Positions 55,467 to 64,000 of a stretch of 64,000 nucleotides of DNA are shown here, one piece after another; the stretch's first letter is position 1, and each line of letters begins with the position of its first letter. The stretch is from Microthyrium microscopicum (taxonomy: Eukaryota; Ascomycota; Dothideomycetes; Microthyriales; Microthyriaceae), in NCBI GenBank assembly GCA_010405405.1, contig MU004237.1:2119345-2183344 (forward strand). The letters run 5' to 3'. The position numbers were made by a program, and so were the translations under genes. The notes beneath the pieces were generated by a model that searched no databases, was not told the DNA's origin, and saw only the letters and a program-made list of their open reading frames with translations.

Positions 55467-55956
55467 TCACCTACAATCCAGATAATCTGCCGCCAACGCC
55501 AACTCCAAACTGACTTCCGGCGCAATCTCCAGATCCGGCACATTCGTCATCCCCTGATACCGGTCTTTGTAATATAAGTATTCGCATACTTTCTCTAGTA
55601 CTGTGCCACTGTATATCTCGTTAGTGGTAATTCCCAGGTCCATATAGGTGCCCGTATATGTTTTCGGGGCACTCGCGCGGTGAGGTTATGGGGAGTGTTG
55701 GAGGTGGGTACGAACGAGATATTTTCAAAGTGACATACGCCTGTCACTGATTCTTTGAAACCGCCTATACACAAATTAGCATGGTCGACTTATAGAGGGT
55801 GTCTGGGGAGGTTTTACTTTTTGGATCAAGCATGCGCCGGATCGTGCCAGACAGGTTTGCGGAGCTGCGGAGGATGTGGAAGGTAAATTCGTCATGCGAG
55901 ATGAGCGTGACCCATTCGCTGAGCGGTTGTTGCGGTTCTTTCTCCATCATTGTCAT
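55467..55956 (-). CDS. ELC1: Elongin C (Skp1-like BTB/POZ protein)
   Basis: Three exons (55956-55818, 55764-55716, 55608-55467) join in phase with introns of 53 and 107 bp to give 109 residues, the normal size. The sequence runs WVTLISHDEFTFHILRSSAN, LSGTIRRMLDPKSGFKESV, CHFENIS spliced to GTVLEKVCEYLYYKDRYQ, and LALAADYLDC at the end. All are standard elongin C landmarks. Elongin C joins cullin-based ubiquitin ligases and, in fungi, Ela1-type complexes that clear stalled RNA polymerase II. Donor GTTCGT of intron 2 is unusual, but it is the only one that keeps frame and motif. Met codons at positions 1, 3 and 4 make the exact start slightly uncertain. Confidence 0.92.
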
Positions 55957-56165
55957 TTTTGCGCGATGAGATATGTGTTTTGAGAAGTGGAGGTTTATGA
56001 GGTTGGCAGACGCGGTTGGTTGGTTTGGTGGCGTGCATCTTGGTGGGATATAAAAACGCGCGATCACGAGGGAGCGCGTTTATGAGTTAGAGGTCTCTTC
56101 TTTTCTTCCATGAGTCAATTGAGACATATATCTCGAAAATGACTATATATCTCTCATAAACTACA

Positions 56166-57231
56166 ATGCCACGGCCCATAAATGTTCTTTTGACAGGCGG
56201 GACTGGCGGCCTTGGCCGTGCCATCGCCCATACTTTCGCCGCCCAACGCAGTATTCCCTTCCACATCACGCTCCTTGGACGCAACGAAGACAGGCTCAGG
56301 AATGCAATTGCCGATCTACCGAAACGTCATGGCGGTTCGACACGAGTTCATGCCTATCATGTAGGCGACATCACGGCCCAGACCTTCTGGCGCAACATCC
56401 CATGGAGCTCCAATTCCAATGGCGCAGATGAGGGCAATTCGGTGCAAGTTCCAACAGTCCTAGTCAATGCTGCAGGCGTAGTGCATCGCTCGCTACTACC
56501 CCAGCAGACTGAGGAGCAGGTACAGGAAACGCTGGATGTGAATCTCAAGGCAACGATATGGGCGTGTCAGGCATTTGCGCAGCGGGACTTGGTAAGGGCG
56601 CGCCGGAAAATCGAACTACGGGAAGAAGAGCAGGGTGGAATAGAGAAGGTTGTGAAGGTCGTCACGCCAAATATCATCAATATCTCCTCTCTGCTCGGCA
56701 CACATGGAGGGTTGGGAGCTGCTGCGTACGCTGCGAGTAAAGCTGGGATTATAGGTAGGATTGCAGAAACCATACGTGGAGGGCGGCTGATGAGATGACA
56801 GGATTATCGCGCGCACTTGCGGCAGAGTATGGACGATTGGGTATTCGAGTGAATACGTTAGTTCCCGGCTACATTGATGCGGGTATGGCAGAGACAGGTA
56901 CGTTTTTTCTGTTTACAGAACTCATTCATTAGTGATGTTAGTGATACAAGTAATATCTCAAGTCCGAGGATGTGTCAACCCAAAGCCCCTCATGTCTAGA
57001 ATCCAAGAACCAATGAGTCCAAAGGGGTGGTTTGGTTTGATGAATGTCTAATGCTAATAATGTACAGAAAGTGCCGAAGCACTGAAAAGAATCCGGGGTA
57101 TCGTGCCGTTAAAACGCCTAGGAACTGCCCAAGAAGTTGCCGATGCTGCCATGTTCCTCGCACTGAACGACTATGCCAACAATTGTGTGCTCAATCTCGA
57201 CGGTGGACTCGGTGCTACTGCTGGCTCATGA
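56166..57231 (+). CDS. Short-chain dehydrogenase/reductase, 3-oxoacyl-ACP reductase type
   Basis: Exons 56166-56754, 56802-56897 and 57068-57231 join in phase (introns 47 and 170 bp) to give 282 residues. The Rossmann motif TGGTGGLG is at about 10-17 and NAAG near residue 100. The active-site Ser lies in NIISSLLGTHGG-like sequence, followed by YAASKAG carrying the catalytic Tyr and Lys. The end, NNCVLNLDGGLGAT, is typical of FabG-like reductases. The closest fungal role is a 3-oxoacyl-ACP reductase (Oar1-like) of mitochondrial fatty-acid synthesis, but no clear targeting peptide is visible, so the substrate is open. Its stop codon lies only 44 bp from that of UBA2 on the other strand. Confidence 0.85.
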
Positions 57232-57275
57232 AATCCAACCAGCGTAGAGGAATCTAGCCAGGGTAAAGGACTGGT

Positions 57276-59060
57276 TTAGTCGATGACGATTGGACCATCG
57301 TCCACAGCGACTGGTTCGTCGTCGATAATCACTGCGTCGTCGTTTGTTTTCACTCTGACGGCAGGGCGAGCTGGAAGATCGCCGGATGCGGCACGTTTGC
57401 GGTGACTGGTACCATTAGACTGTCCATTAGTGTGTCCATTAGGCTGTTCAATGGCAAGTGGTGCTTCTGGCTTCTTGTCTGGGATGGTGATGGAGGTTAA
57501 GGAAACCGGGTTCATGTCGGCATCAGAGGCCTCCTCGATAGTGAGGACTAGGTCTTCCTTGCCATCGGTCTGTACAGTGATGAAAGATGTGAGTTCAAGC
57601 TCGATGAGAGTTTTTGGCAACATGTCTTCGAAATCCTCATCGTCCGTCTCAAAAAGGACCTGACTGTTGGCCAAAAGACTGAGATCTTCGTATCCCAAGG
57701 TGGATTGAAGAGCGGAAACAAGATCTTGTAGAGTGGCTTCCTTCTTGATCATGGCAGAAGTACGAAGAACGCTGCAGGTTTGACATTTGGGATTGGGTCC
57801 TTCGAAATGAGAGAGCATCATGCGATCCGTAGACTGGAACATGGCAAGCTGCTTCGCCTGTTTGTATTCTTGGCTGAGAACTTTGAAGGCCTGAAGGACA
57901 CAAGCTCCGGCAATGATAGCATTGGTAGTGGCAATGGCAGGAATGATGTTACCAGCCATCTGCTTAATGTCGAATTTTGACTTTGGGTCAATACCAAAGA
58001 TGTATGATCTCAAGTTTGCTGCTGCAGCCACAAAATCCAGGGTGTCTTCATCGTCTTTGTCAAAGTCTAGACTCTCCTTTTTGCTTACGGCCCGATCCGT
58101 CAGTCTCCGAATACTGTCTTGCAACACGGCGAAGCATTCTTTCACAGTCCAGGTCTTTTGATCTTGCGAGGCCTCCTCTGCTCCTGACTTGGACTTGTCT
58201 GCGTTCAAGCCTTGGTAATCCAGCGGCTGTGGAGCTGGGCGCTGTTTACTCCAGCGCTCTTTGATCGATCCCAGAGTCTCAATGTCTGAGGTGAAGACCT
58301 TCTGAAAGAGAAGCTCGGCAAAGCTATCAGTGCCGATCGACTTTCGGATTTTTTGCAGGGCCGCAGTCTCCTTTTTGATATCATCCAGCTCATCCTTATC
58401 ATTCTCGTCTGCTTCATAATCCAACTCTTTCACGTCATCTGAGCCCTCACCGAATATTTCCGTAAACAAATAGCTTTTGGCCCAAACAATGCAATGAATA
58501 GGTTGAGATGGTGTGCTTCGGATGGTGCAGACTGGAAAAGATTTCGGCGTCTCTCTTTCCGTGCAATCGTAACATGGAGTAATGCCCTTCTTGATAACAG
58601 ACGCTTGTCCTCGGAAACCAGTAGTACCACTTTCCACCAGCGGAATGTCCAGGGCAATGCACACAGTATTCACATATCGCCGCGCGTCCATATTGTCTAG
58701 CGCATTGAATACGATGTCGAACTGTCGGAACCAAGCTTTTGAGAATTGTGAATCCTTGATGTTGCCATGGTAGGCTTTGATGACGACAGATGGATTGAAT
58801 CTGGAGGCTACTTTTTGAGCCACGATGGCTTTTGACTGTTTGATGTGTTCATTTCGAAAAAGGAATTGCCGGTTGAGGTTGGAGAGGTCGATGGTATCCA
58901 GGTCAACAACATGTATTTCGCCAAAGTTCATGAGCACGAGATTTTTCAAAAGCTCGCAACCAATTCCTCCAGCTCCAACCATCAAGACTTTTGACTTGGC
59001 GACGAGGCCGGAGAGGTTCTTGCCAAGGGACTGGCGCGCGTATGTATCGCGAATCGCCAT
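57276..59060 (-). CDS. UBA2: SUMO-activating enzyme subunit Uba2
   Basis: A single exon of 594 codons. Uba2 with Aos1 activates SUMO by adenylation and thioester transfer, mainly in the nucleus. The adenylation domain shows GAGGIGCE (29-36), DTIDLSNLNRQFLFR and NALDNMDARRYVN. The catalytic cysteine is Cys178 in FPVCTIRSTPSQPIHC. Zinc ligands are Cys163/Cys166 (CYDC) and a later CQTC pair. The ubiquitin-fold domain follows at about 450-540. The C-terminal tail has a basic patch (HRKRAA) and two or three acidic-hydrophobic motifs (DDAVIIDDE, DDGPIVID) that look like SUMO-interacting motifs. Absence of introns stands out among the intron-rich neighbours. Confidence 0.96.
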   Translation of the reverse strand: MAIRDTYARQSLGKNLSGLVAKSKVLMVGAGGIGCELLKNLVLMNFGEIHVVDLDTIDLSNLNRQFLFRNEHIKQSKAIVAQKVASRFNPSVVIKAYHGNIKDSQFSKAWFRQFDIVFNALDNMDARRYVNTVCIALDIPLVESGTTGFRGQASVIKKGITPCYDCTERETPKSFPVCTIRSTPSQPIHCIVWAKSYLFTEIFGEGSDDVKELDYEADENDKDELDDIKKETAALQKIRKSIGTDSFAELLFQKVFTSDIETLGSIKERWSKQRPAPQPLDYQGLNADKSKSGAEEASQDQKTWTVKECFAVLQDSIRRLTDRAVSKKESLDFDKDDEDTLDFVAAAANLRSYIFGIDPKSKFDIKQMAGNIIPAIATTNAIIAGACVLQAFKVLSQEYKQAKQLAMFQSTDRMMLSHFEGPNPKCQTCSVLRTSAMIKKEATLQDLVSALQSTLGYEDLSLLANSQVLFETDDEDFEDMLPKTLIELELTSFITVQTDGKEDLVLTIEEASDADMNPVSLTSITIPDKKPEAPLAIEQPNGHTNGQSNGTSHRKRAASGDLPARPAVRVKTNDDAVIIDDEPVAVDDGPIVID

Positions 59061-59599
59061 GGTTGCGCAACTTGTACAGGATTGAGGGCGCAGATACGGA
59101 ATGGGAGTGGTTCTTGGGCGTGGAGAGTGCGGTTTATAAGACGAGGACAGAGCGAGGAGTGCAGGGAGGTGGATAGGTAGGAGTAGGCTGAGAGGGACTC
59201 AGGAAGGGTGAGACGAAAGCATCAGAGATTGAAGCTCAAGCGGTCAAGTGTAAACAGTAACAAAAGGCAGACGCGCGAGATTAGTCAAAAGTTCCTTCCC
59301 CAAGAATCAGTCAGGCAAGTACAGAGGACTGCAGATGGAAGTCGCGAATGCGTCGTCGCTCTTTCCACTGTCGTGGTGTCCAATCCGAACAGCTAGATCT
59401 GGATTACTAAGCCAACCACGCGAGGCACTAACGACGCGATCTCTTTTCCTCCAACTCATTTTTATATTCGACTATCAAAATCTCCGACAAGCCCGCTCAC
59501 AGCCGTTTGAGGCTTGCAAGTCAGCGACAGTAGTTGTATTCGCGCATACAGAGGCCTGGCTTGCAGACATACACAAGTACCGGCCCGTATTACACAACG
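59061..59599. promoter_or_regulatory. Divergent promoter between UBA2 and TRM11
   Basis: A 539-bp spacer between start codons that face away from each other. No specific binding site is recognised. Confidence 0.5.
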
Positions 59600-61133
59600 A
59601 TGCCCGACTACTTGATTCGACTTGCTCAGGCGCATGAAACATTTCGAAAGCCTGAGCTAGAATCTTTGGCTGAGTTGCTTGATATTCGCCTTGAATTCTT
59701 AGAATATTCTCCGGATGTAAGAAAATAGCGCCTTGTACTTGATTCAACATATGATAACCTTTATACGCACTTTCTTCTTGGAACTAATACAACGCAGTCA
59801 CCACATTGCCTTGTACGGCTGGAATCACTGAAGGATGCGGAAAAACTGATCACAAGATCTATCCTTACTGACTCTATATGCGAGTTATGGGGTCAAGGCT
59901 CTGACTATGCCTCCCTACACGCTGATGTAAAAGAGCGTACAACCCACAGATGGCCAGACTTTCTACACGCATCCTTCCGCTTCTCGGTCTTTGGATACCA
60001 AGGCAAACGAGATACCAAATCCCACTCCAGCATCATAGACTCATTTTCCTACATGGGCTTTCTCGGCCCCATCCGCATGAAGAATGCCGACCACGAATTC
60101 ATCGTCTTTGAAGAATATGGCATCCGCGAGCCTGAGCCCAAACGCATCTTCCTAGGCCGTCTTGTAGCTCGCGGATCACGCCCAGTAGTCTCCAAATATG
60201 ATTTGAAAAAGCGGTCGTACATAAGCACCACGTCCATGGATGCCGAGCTAGCACTGATTACTGCCAACATTGCCAAAGCTAGTGCAGGAAAGCTCTTCTA
60301 CGATCCGTTTATGGGGACTGGCGGATTTCCGATTGCTTGTGCGCACTTTGGGGCTATGTGTATTGGTAGTGACATTGATGGCCGCACAGTGCGTGCGACT
60401 CCGGATAGAAATCCGTTGACTAATTTCAAGCAATATGGACTGATGTCTTACTGCTTGGACAACTTTGTGTCTGATCTGACGAACTCGCCTCTGAAGTGTG
60501 AGCGGTGGTTAGATGGGATTGTTTGTGACCCGCCGTATGGCGTTCGAGAGGGTTTGAAGGTCCTTGGATCGAGGACGGGATTACATAAACTGGTGATCTT
60601 TGAAGATGGAACTCCAGCACATCTGTGAGTTGTTTGGTGATTATGCTTTTGATGTGTCTAATGGATGTAGGGCTCCTGGTTTCATTGCTCCAAAAAGACC
60701 ATATAGTTTCGATGCAATGCTAGATGACATTCTTCACTTTGCAGCGTGTATGCTTGTGGATAATGGTCGTCTATCAATGTGGATGCCAACAGCGACTGAT
60801 GAAGATATCGCACTTTCAATACCTCAGAATGAGCATCTTGAGTTGTTGTCTTCTTGCATACAGACATTCAACAAATGTAAGTCAAGGCCCGACAAATGCA
60901 TTGGCAGAGTCTAACTCAGTTCAGGGTCGAGACGATTGTTGACATATCGCCGGCTACCGGGCAGTGTTACTGGACCTGTTATGCCACGACCAGACAAAGA
61001 ATACGTCAATGGAAGCACTGCTGATGATCTCAATAACTTTCGGAAGATGGTTTGTTCTTCTACAACTTTCCCAAGCATTTGCTAACTTCGACAGTATTTT
61101 GAAGGATTTCGAGACAAATCATCCAAAGGATAA
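59600..61133 (+). CDS. TRM11: tRNA (guanine-N2) methyltransferase catalytic subunit Trm11
   Basis: Five exons (59600-59716, 59798-60624, 60671-60876, 60925-61049, 61095-61133) join in phase to give 437 residues. With Trm112 the enzyme methylates G10 of cytosolic tRNAs. The N-terminus (MPDYLIRLAQAHETFRKPEL) and THUMP-like region are complete. The SAM-binding motif DPFMGTGGFPIACAHFG begins at about residue 208, and the catalytic DPPYG is at 283-287, followed by VREGLKVLGSR. Later exons restore PKRPYSFDAMLDDIL, LSMWMPTATDEDI, FNKW-SRRLLTYRRLPG and the ending FRDKSSKG. Introns are 45-81 bp. It shares a divergent promoter with UBA2. Confidence 0.94.
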
Positions 61134-61864
61134 TAATTACCAGAGCGCTCTTAATTGTCCAAATGCCATTAGATGCCTCTCCGTGCAGTACGCAACCAAA
61201 CTCGGGCTTCTCCTCTGAAGATGAGAATGAATCTCACCGGCATACCGTTGTCACCGAACATTGGATTCAAGCTTCTCAACGGCTTGTGGGCCATCATTGA
61301 CAGTCAAACTATTCCTCGGGTCTCCGCAGCTAGCCATTGACCTCTCATGCCCAAAACGATATCATTCCTCTGAAAGGAGGAGCTTGCCAGATGCGGACCT
61401 CGGGATTTATCGGATCGGTCGTTTCAACTTCTATCACAGGAAGGCCTCCTGGACGCTGTCGCAATGGCAGGCTGTTGCCTCAATGAGTAAACGTTGGAGG
61501 ATATTCAAGCATTGTTCCTTCTTCTTAAAGTATCAACTCTTGTGCTAGACAATTCCTCAAACGCGCTAGCTAACACTAGGTATCCTCGATCATCTTCGTG
61601 AATGAGCTTTCTTGCCAAATGACTGCCTGTCTTGTCTGGACATCATCACCTGAGGTGTCAAGTGCTGAGATGAGGCCGAGGAACTCATCCCAACGAAGTA
61701 GTCATGCAGCAATCGACCTCTTTTACGCGTCTATAAAGTCTCATCCACCGCCATCATTTCAACCTCTTCTTCTTCCACACCACTCTCACGACCATAAACT
61801 TCAATCACTTCAATATCAGACAAAACCACTTACCCAACTCCACCAACCTCATCAAGCATCCAAA
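61134..61864. other. Intergenic with a possible decayed gene
   Basis: TRM11 3' flank, then a possible transcription-factor remnant (61380-61600) and the pyrimidine-rich promoter and leader of the small secreted protein. Confidence 0.5.
61380..61600 (+). pseudogene. Possible remnant of a Zn2Cys6-type transcription factor
   Basis: In one frame the plus strand reads SQEGLLDAVAMAGCCLNE, a stop, then TLEDIQALFLLLKVSTLVLD. In the adjoining frame just upstream, RFNFYH can be read. The order (FYH, LLDAV.MAGC, IQALLLL) is that of the middle homology region of fungal-specific transcription factors. One nonsense codon, one frame change, and no DNA-binding domain nearby suggest a decayed fragment. The match is short, so this is tentative. 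Confidence 0.35.
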
Positions 61865-62347
61865 ATGAAGCTCTCCATGATCCTCAACGTTCTCCTCCCA
61901 GTCTTCGTGACTGCGGACTGGACCATCACCTCTCTCACCTACACTCGTCCAACCAACGCCCAGGGCAATCTCAGCAACACCGTTACCTTCTCAGTCAACA
62001 TCGACGGCAGCAACACTCAGTGCAACCACACCTGGTCTTCCACTGAGCAGAACGTCAACTTCGTCGGCACCTGCTCTGACTCCCACACTCGCTTCAAGCT
62101 GTCAGGCACTTCCGATGGTGGTGGATGGGTCGATGTCTACCGCGTGGCCGAGTAAGTTTTCCCCCAGTTCCTCACTATCTTTTGTTATAGCTAACCATCC
62201 GTTCCCAGTGCCTCTGCCTACAACCACGGCGTTGCGCAGGTTCCTGTCAGCAGCCTCAGCTGCAGCCAGAACAATGGCTGGATCGTCTGTCAGAGTCGCG
62301 GAGGTATTGGCATGTCCACTCAGCGCGAGGGTGGAAGCATCCCTTAG
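61865..62347 (+). CDS. Small secreted cysteine-containing protein
   Basis: Exons 61865-62151 and 62209-62347 join in phase (57-bp intron) to give 141 residues. The Met at 61865 starts a clear signal peptide (MKLSMILNVLLPVFVTA); the open frame upstream of it is leader sequence. The mature protein begins DWTITSLTYTRP, is rich in Ser, Thr, Asn and Gly, and has four cysteines (QCNH, GTCSD, LSCSQ, IVCQ) that could form two disulfides. A TITSLTYTR-like start is seen in many small secreted ascomycete proteins of unknown role. It could be an effector-like or wall protein; nothing decides this. Strong C-ending codon use in exon 1 suggests high expression. Confidence 0.8.
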
Positions 62348-63224
62348 ACGGGTTCTTGGATCATGTCGGCTTGTCTGCTTGTGAATCGACTTTGCCATTT
62401 TGTGACGTGGCCAGTGGTGGACGGTGATGGCGATTTGAAGGAATTGCGATTTGTACCTGGGCTTTGAGCTACTTTAGATCATCCGCAGATTAGAGGATCG
62501 ATCAAATAAAACAGTACACATTCATCTTCGTTGTTTTTATGCCAACTGTAGTTTTTGTAAGGCCCTCGTGCGGTGATAGGGGCATCATCTCTTTCCAAGG
62601 TTCTCTTAACAGCTCCAGTTGCGCCACCATAATTGCACTTACTTGCACACTTCAATGATCGATAGATTATTTGGCGACAGTCAACAAGCGCGTCGTATAT
62701 ATCTTCAAGCCTTGCCAATGAACTTTTCGATGGATGGTCAACCTTGGAATCCCGTTCATGGGATGAGGTCAAGCCTCACACAGCCCCGGTTGGCCGCAGT
62801 TTCTCGTCTATGAGTCAACAAATCACCCGTCTAACTGGTTTCGGACACCTTTACTTCTTTGACTTCATTTTGTCTGTAAATCGGGACATATTCTATCCAT
62901 TTGCCCAAAAAGGTACTCCAGGGCAGAGTCACTGCGGTAGGAGCTGTCATAGCAGGAGTGGCAGGTTTGCTTGAGCTGTGGGATGCGACACAATGCCAGC
63001 AAGCCGCAAAGTATCCGTGATGGATGAACCTATCAAATGAATATGTCCTCTGAATCCTCACATCTTGCAATAAATATCGCTCCATGCCTTGCCAGTCTCT
63101 TACAAGGTCACATTTAATTTCCTCGCTCAAGAGCTTCGCCATCATACCTGTTCGAGGGACCACCCCATTCCACCTCCAACAACAATCCAACCACATAGCA
63201 AAACACAACACAAACTCAAAACCA
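62348..63224. other. Intergenic, no gene seen
   Basis: The 3' flank of the secreted protein gene and promoter of the 2H phosphoesterase gene. Frames of 60-170 codons on both strands show no motifs. Confidence 0.5.
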
Positions 63225-64000
63225 ATGGCGTCCTTGGGCTCATTCCAAATATCATCGACCCAAACCGCCCTGGCCATAGTCCCCTTAGCAACATACACTG
63301 AATCCGTCGACACCTTCCGCGCCAAACACGACAAAGCTCACGGCAAATGGCCATCACATATCAACCTCATATACCCCTTCGTCCCACCCTCCCAACTAAC
63401 ATCCGCAATCGCCTGCATAAAGCACAGTCTCACTGAAGACTGGATAGGCGGTTTCAACGTCAATTGCGATTCACTGGGTGTCTTCCGACATGCCAAGAGC
63501 GCAACGCTATTTCTACAACCGCATGAAACGAGCGCTGAGACGTTGATACGGCTCAGGAAGGTGTTGGTGAATAGCTTGGGATGTGCGGAGAATGAAGGCC
63601 TGCATGATGGGGAGTATCGGCCGCATTGGACGGTTGGGCAGTCTGCGGTTACGGATAAATCGGTGGAGGGATTGAAGGATAAGGCGAAGGGGCTTGTTGG
63701 TGTTGATTGGGATGTCGTATCGCTGGTTGTGCTGAAGAGACGGGGACCTGGTGGGCCAATGGATATTGTGGAGCGGTATGTGTTCTTGTGTGGGGTGGTT
63801 TGAAGGTTTGAGATTGACTGACTATTGGTTAGGATTGAACTAGGACCAGTGATACAGAAACAGGCTCCTGAGAAGCAGTTGGGCTGGCTTGCAGAGGCTT
63901 CTTCAAGTCCTGCGGCTCTACCTACACCGAAGAACTGGCATGAATGCTACCATTATCGAACTGATGGGGACTGCTGGGAACCATTCACCGCATCGGACAG
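63225..64000 (+). CDS. 2H phosphoesterase / 2'-5' RNA ligase-like protein (3' end outside window)
   Basis: Exon 1 63225-63775 and exon 2 from 63833 to the window edge, joined in phase across a 57-bp intron (donor GTATGT, GACTGAC branch). The two histidine motifs of the LigT/2H superfamily are present: HINLIYPF (His45) and HWTVGQ (His134). The first has HxN rather than the more common HxT, a variant seen in this subgroup. These enzymes act on 2'-5' linkages or cyclic phosphates of RNA ends. If the intron is missed, the protein appears to stop at 63803; splicing continues it with VERIELGPV and on to KNWHECYHYRTDGDCWEPF. The Met at 63225 is preferred over one 47 codons upstream, which adds only leader-like sequence. 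Confidence 0.8.

Noticed and set aside
61598-61864. N-terminal extension of the small secreted protein from an upstream Met
   Set aside because: The extension is low-complexity leader sequence, and the Met at 61865 opens a clean signal peptide.
63776-63803. Stop of the 2H phosphoesterase at 63803
   Set aside because: A canonical 57-bp intron (GTATGT donor, GACTGAC branch) removes the stop and continues in frame with protein-like sequence to the window edge.

Overview
The window looks like nuclear chromosomal DNA of a filamentous ascomycete (Pezizomycotina). The reasons are 45-60 bp spliceosomal introns with GTAAGT-like donors and CTAAC/CTGAC branch sites, fungal-only families (HET-C, BBE-type FAD oxidases, Dal5-type MFS carriers, LPPEIR-motif proteins), and a transposon decayed by C-to-T mutation in the style of RIP. 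A Leotiomycete is plausible from the expansion of LPPEIR-motif genes, but nothing here proves the class. Most genes were rebuilt by splicing exons and checking that phase is kept across every junction.

Layout. 0-9 kb is a sparse accessory region: a duplicated six-cysteine membrane protein, an intron-containing tRNA-Ile, a secreted FAD oxidase, a repeat cluster and an F-box-like gene. 9-20 kb is housekeeping: an unrecognised protein, mitochondrial ribosomal protein uL10m, TRP4 (divergent from uL10m), a membrane-anchored SH3 protein and ZPR1. 20-38 kb is an accessory island. It holds five LPPEIR-motif paralogues, all on the minus strand and one carrying two adjacent nonsense codons. It also holds an 1832-bp RIP-ruined Fot1/pogo transposon with intact terminal repeats, three copies of a roughly 200-bp inverted-repeat element (a fourth lies at 6.4 kb), a GPI-anchored SurE phosphatase, a monocarboxylate-type transporter and a DUF7730-like gene. 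38-45 kb carries a FYV6-like gene, a Dal5-type transporter, an APQ12-like gene, a second short TIR element and an aldo-keto reductase.

45-64 kb is a compact block of conserved genes: MON2, MMS2 (five small exons, one GC-AG intron), HET-C, elongin C, a short-chain reductase, UBA2 and TRM11. After these come a small secreted cysteine protein and the start of a 2H phosphoesterase that runs off the right end.

The genes do not form one pathway. Some functional echoes exist (MMS2, UBA2 and elongin C all belong to ubiquitin or SUMO conjugation), but the order looks like ordinary fungal synteny. The most distinctive structure is the 20-32 kb island, where a tandem-like gene family, RIP-type decay and a miniature inverted-repeat family are interleaved.
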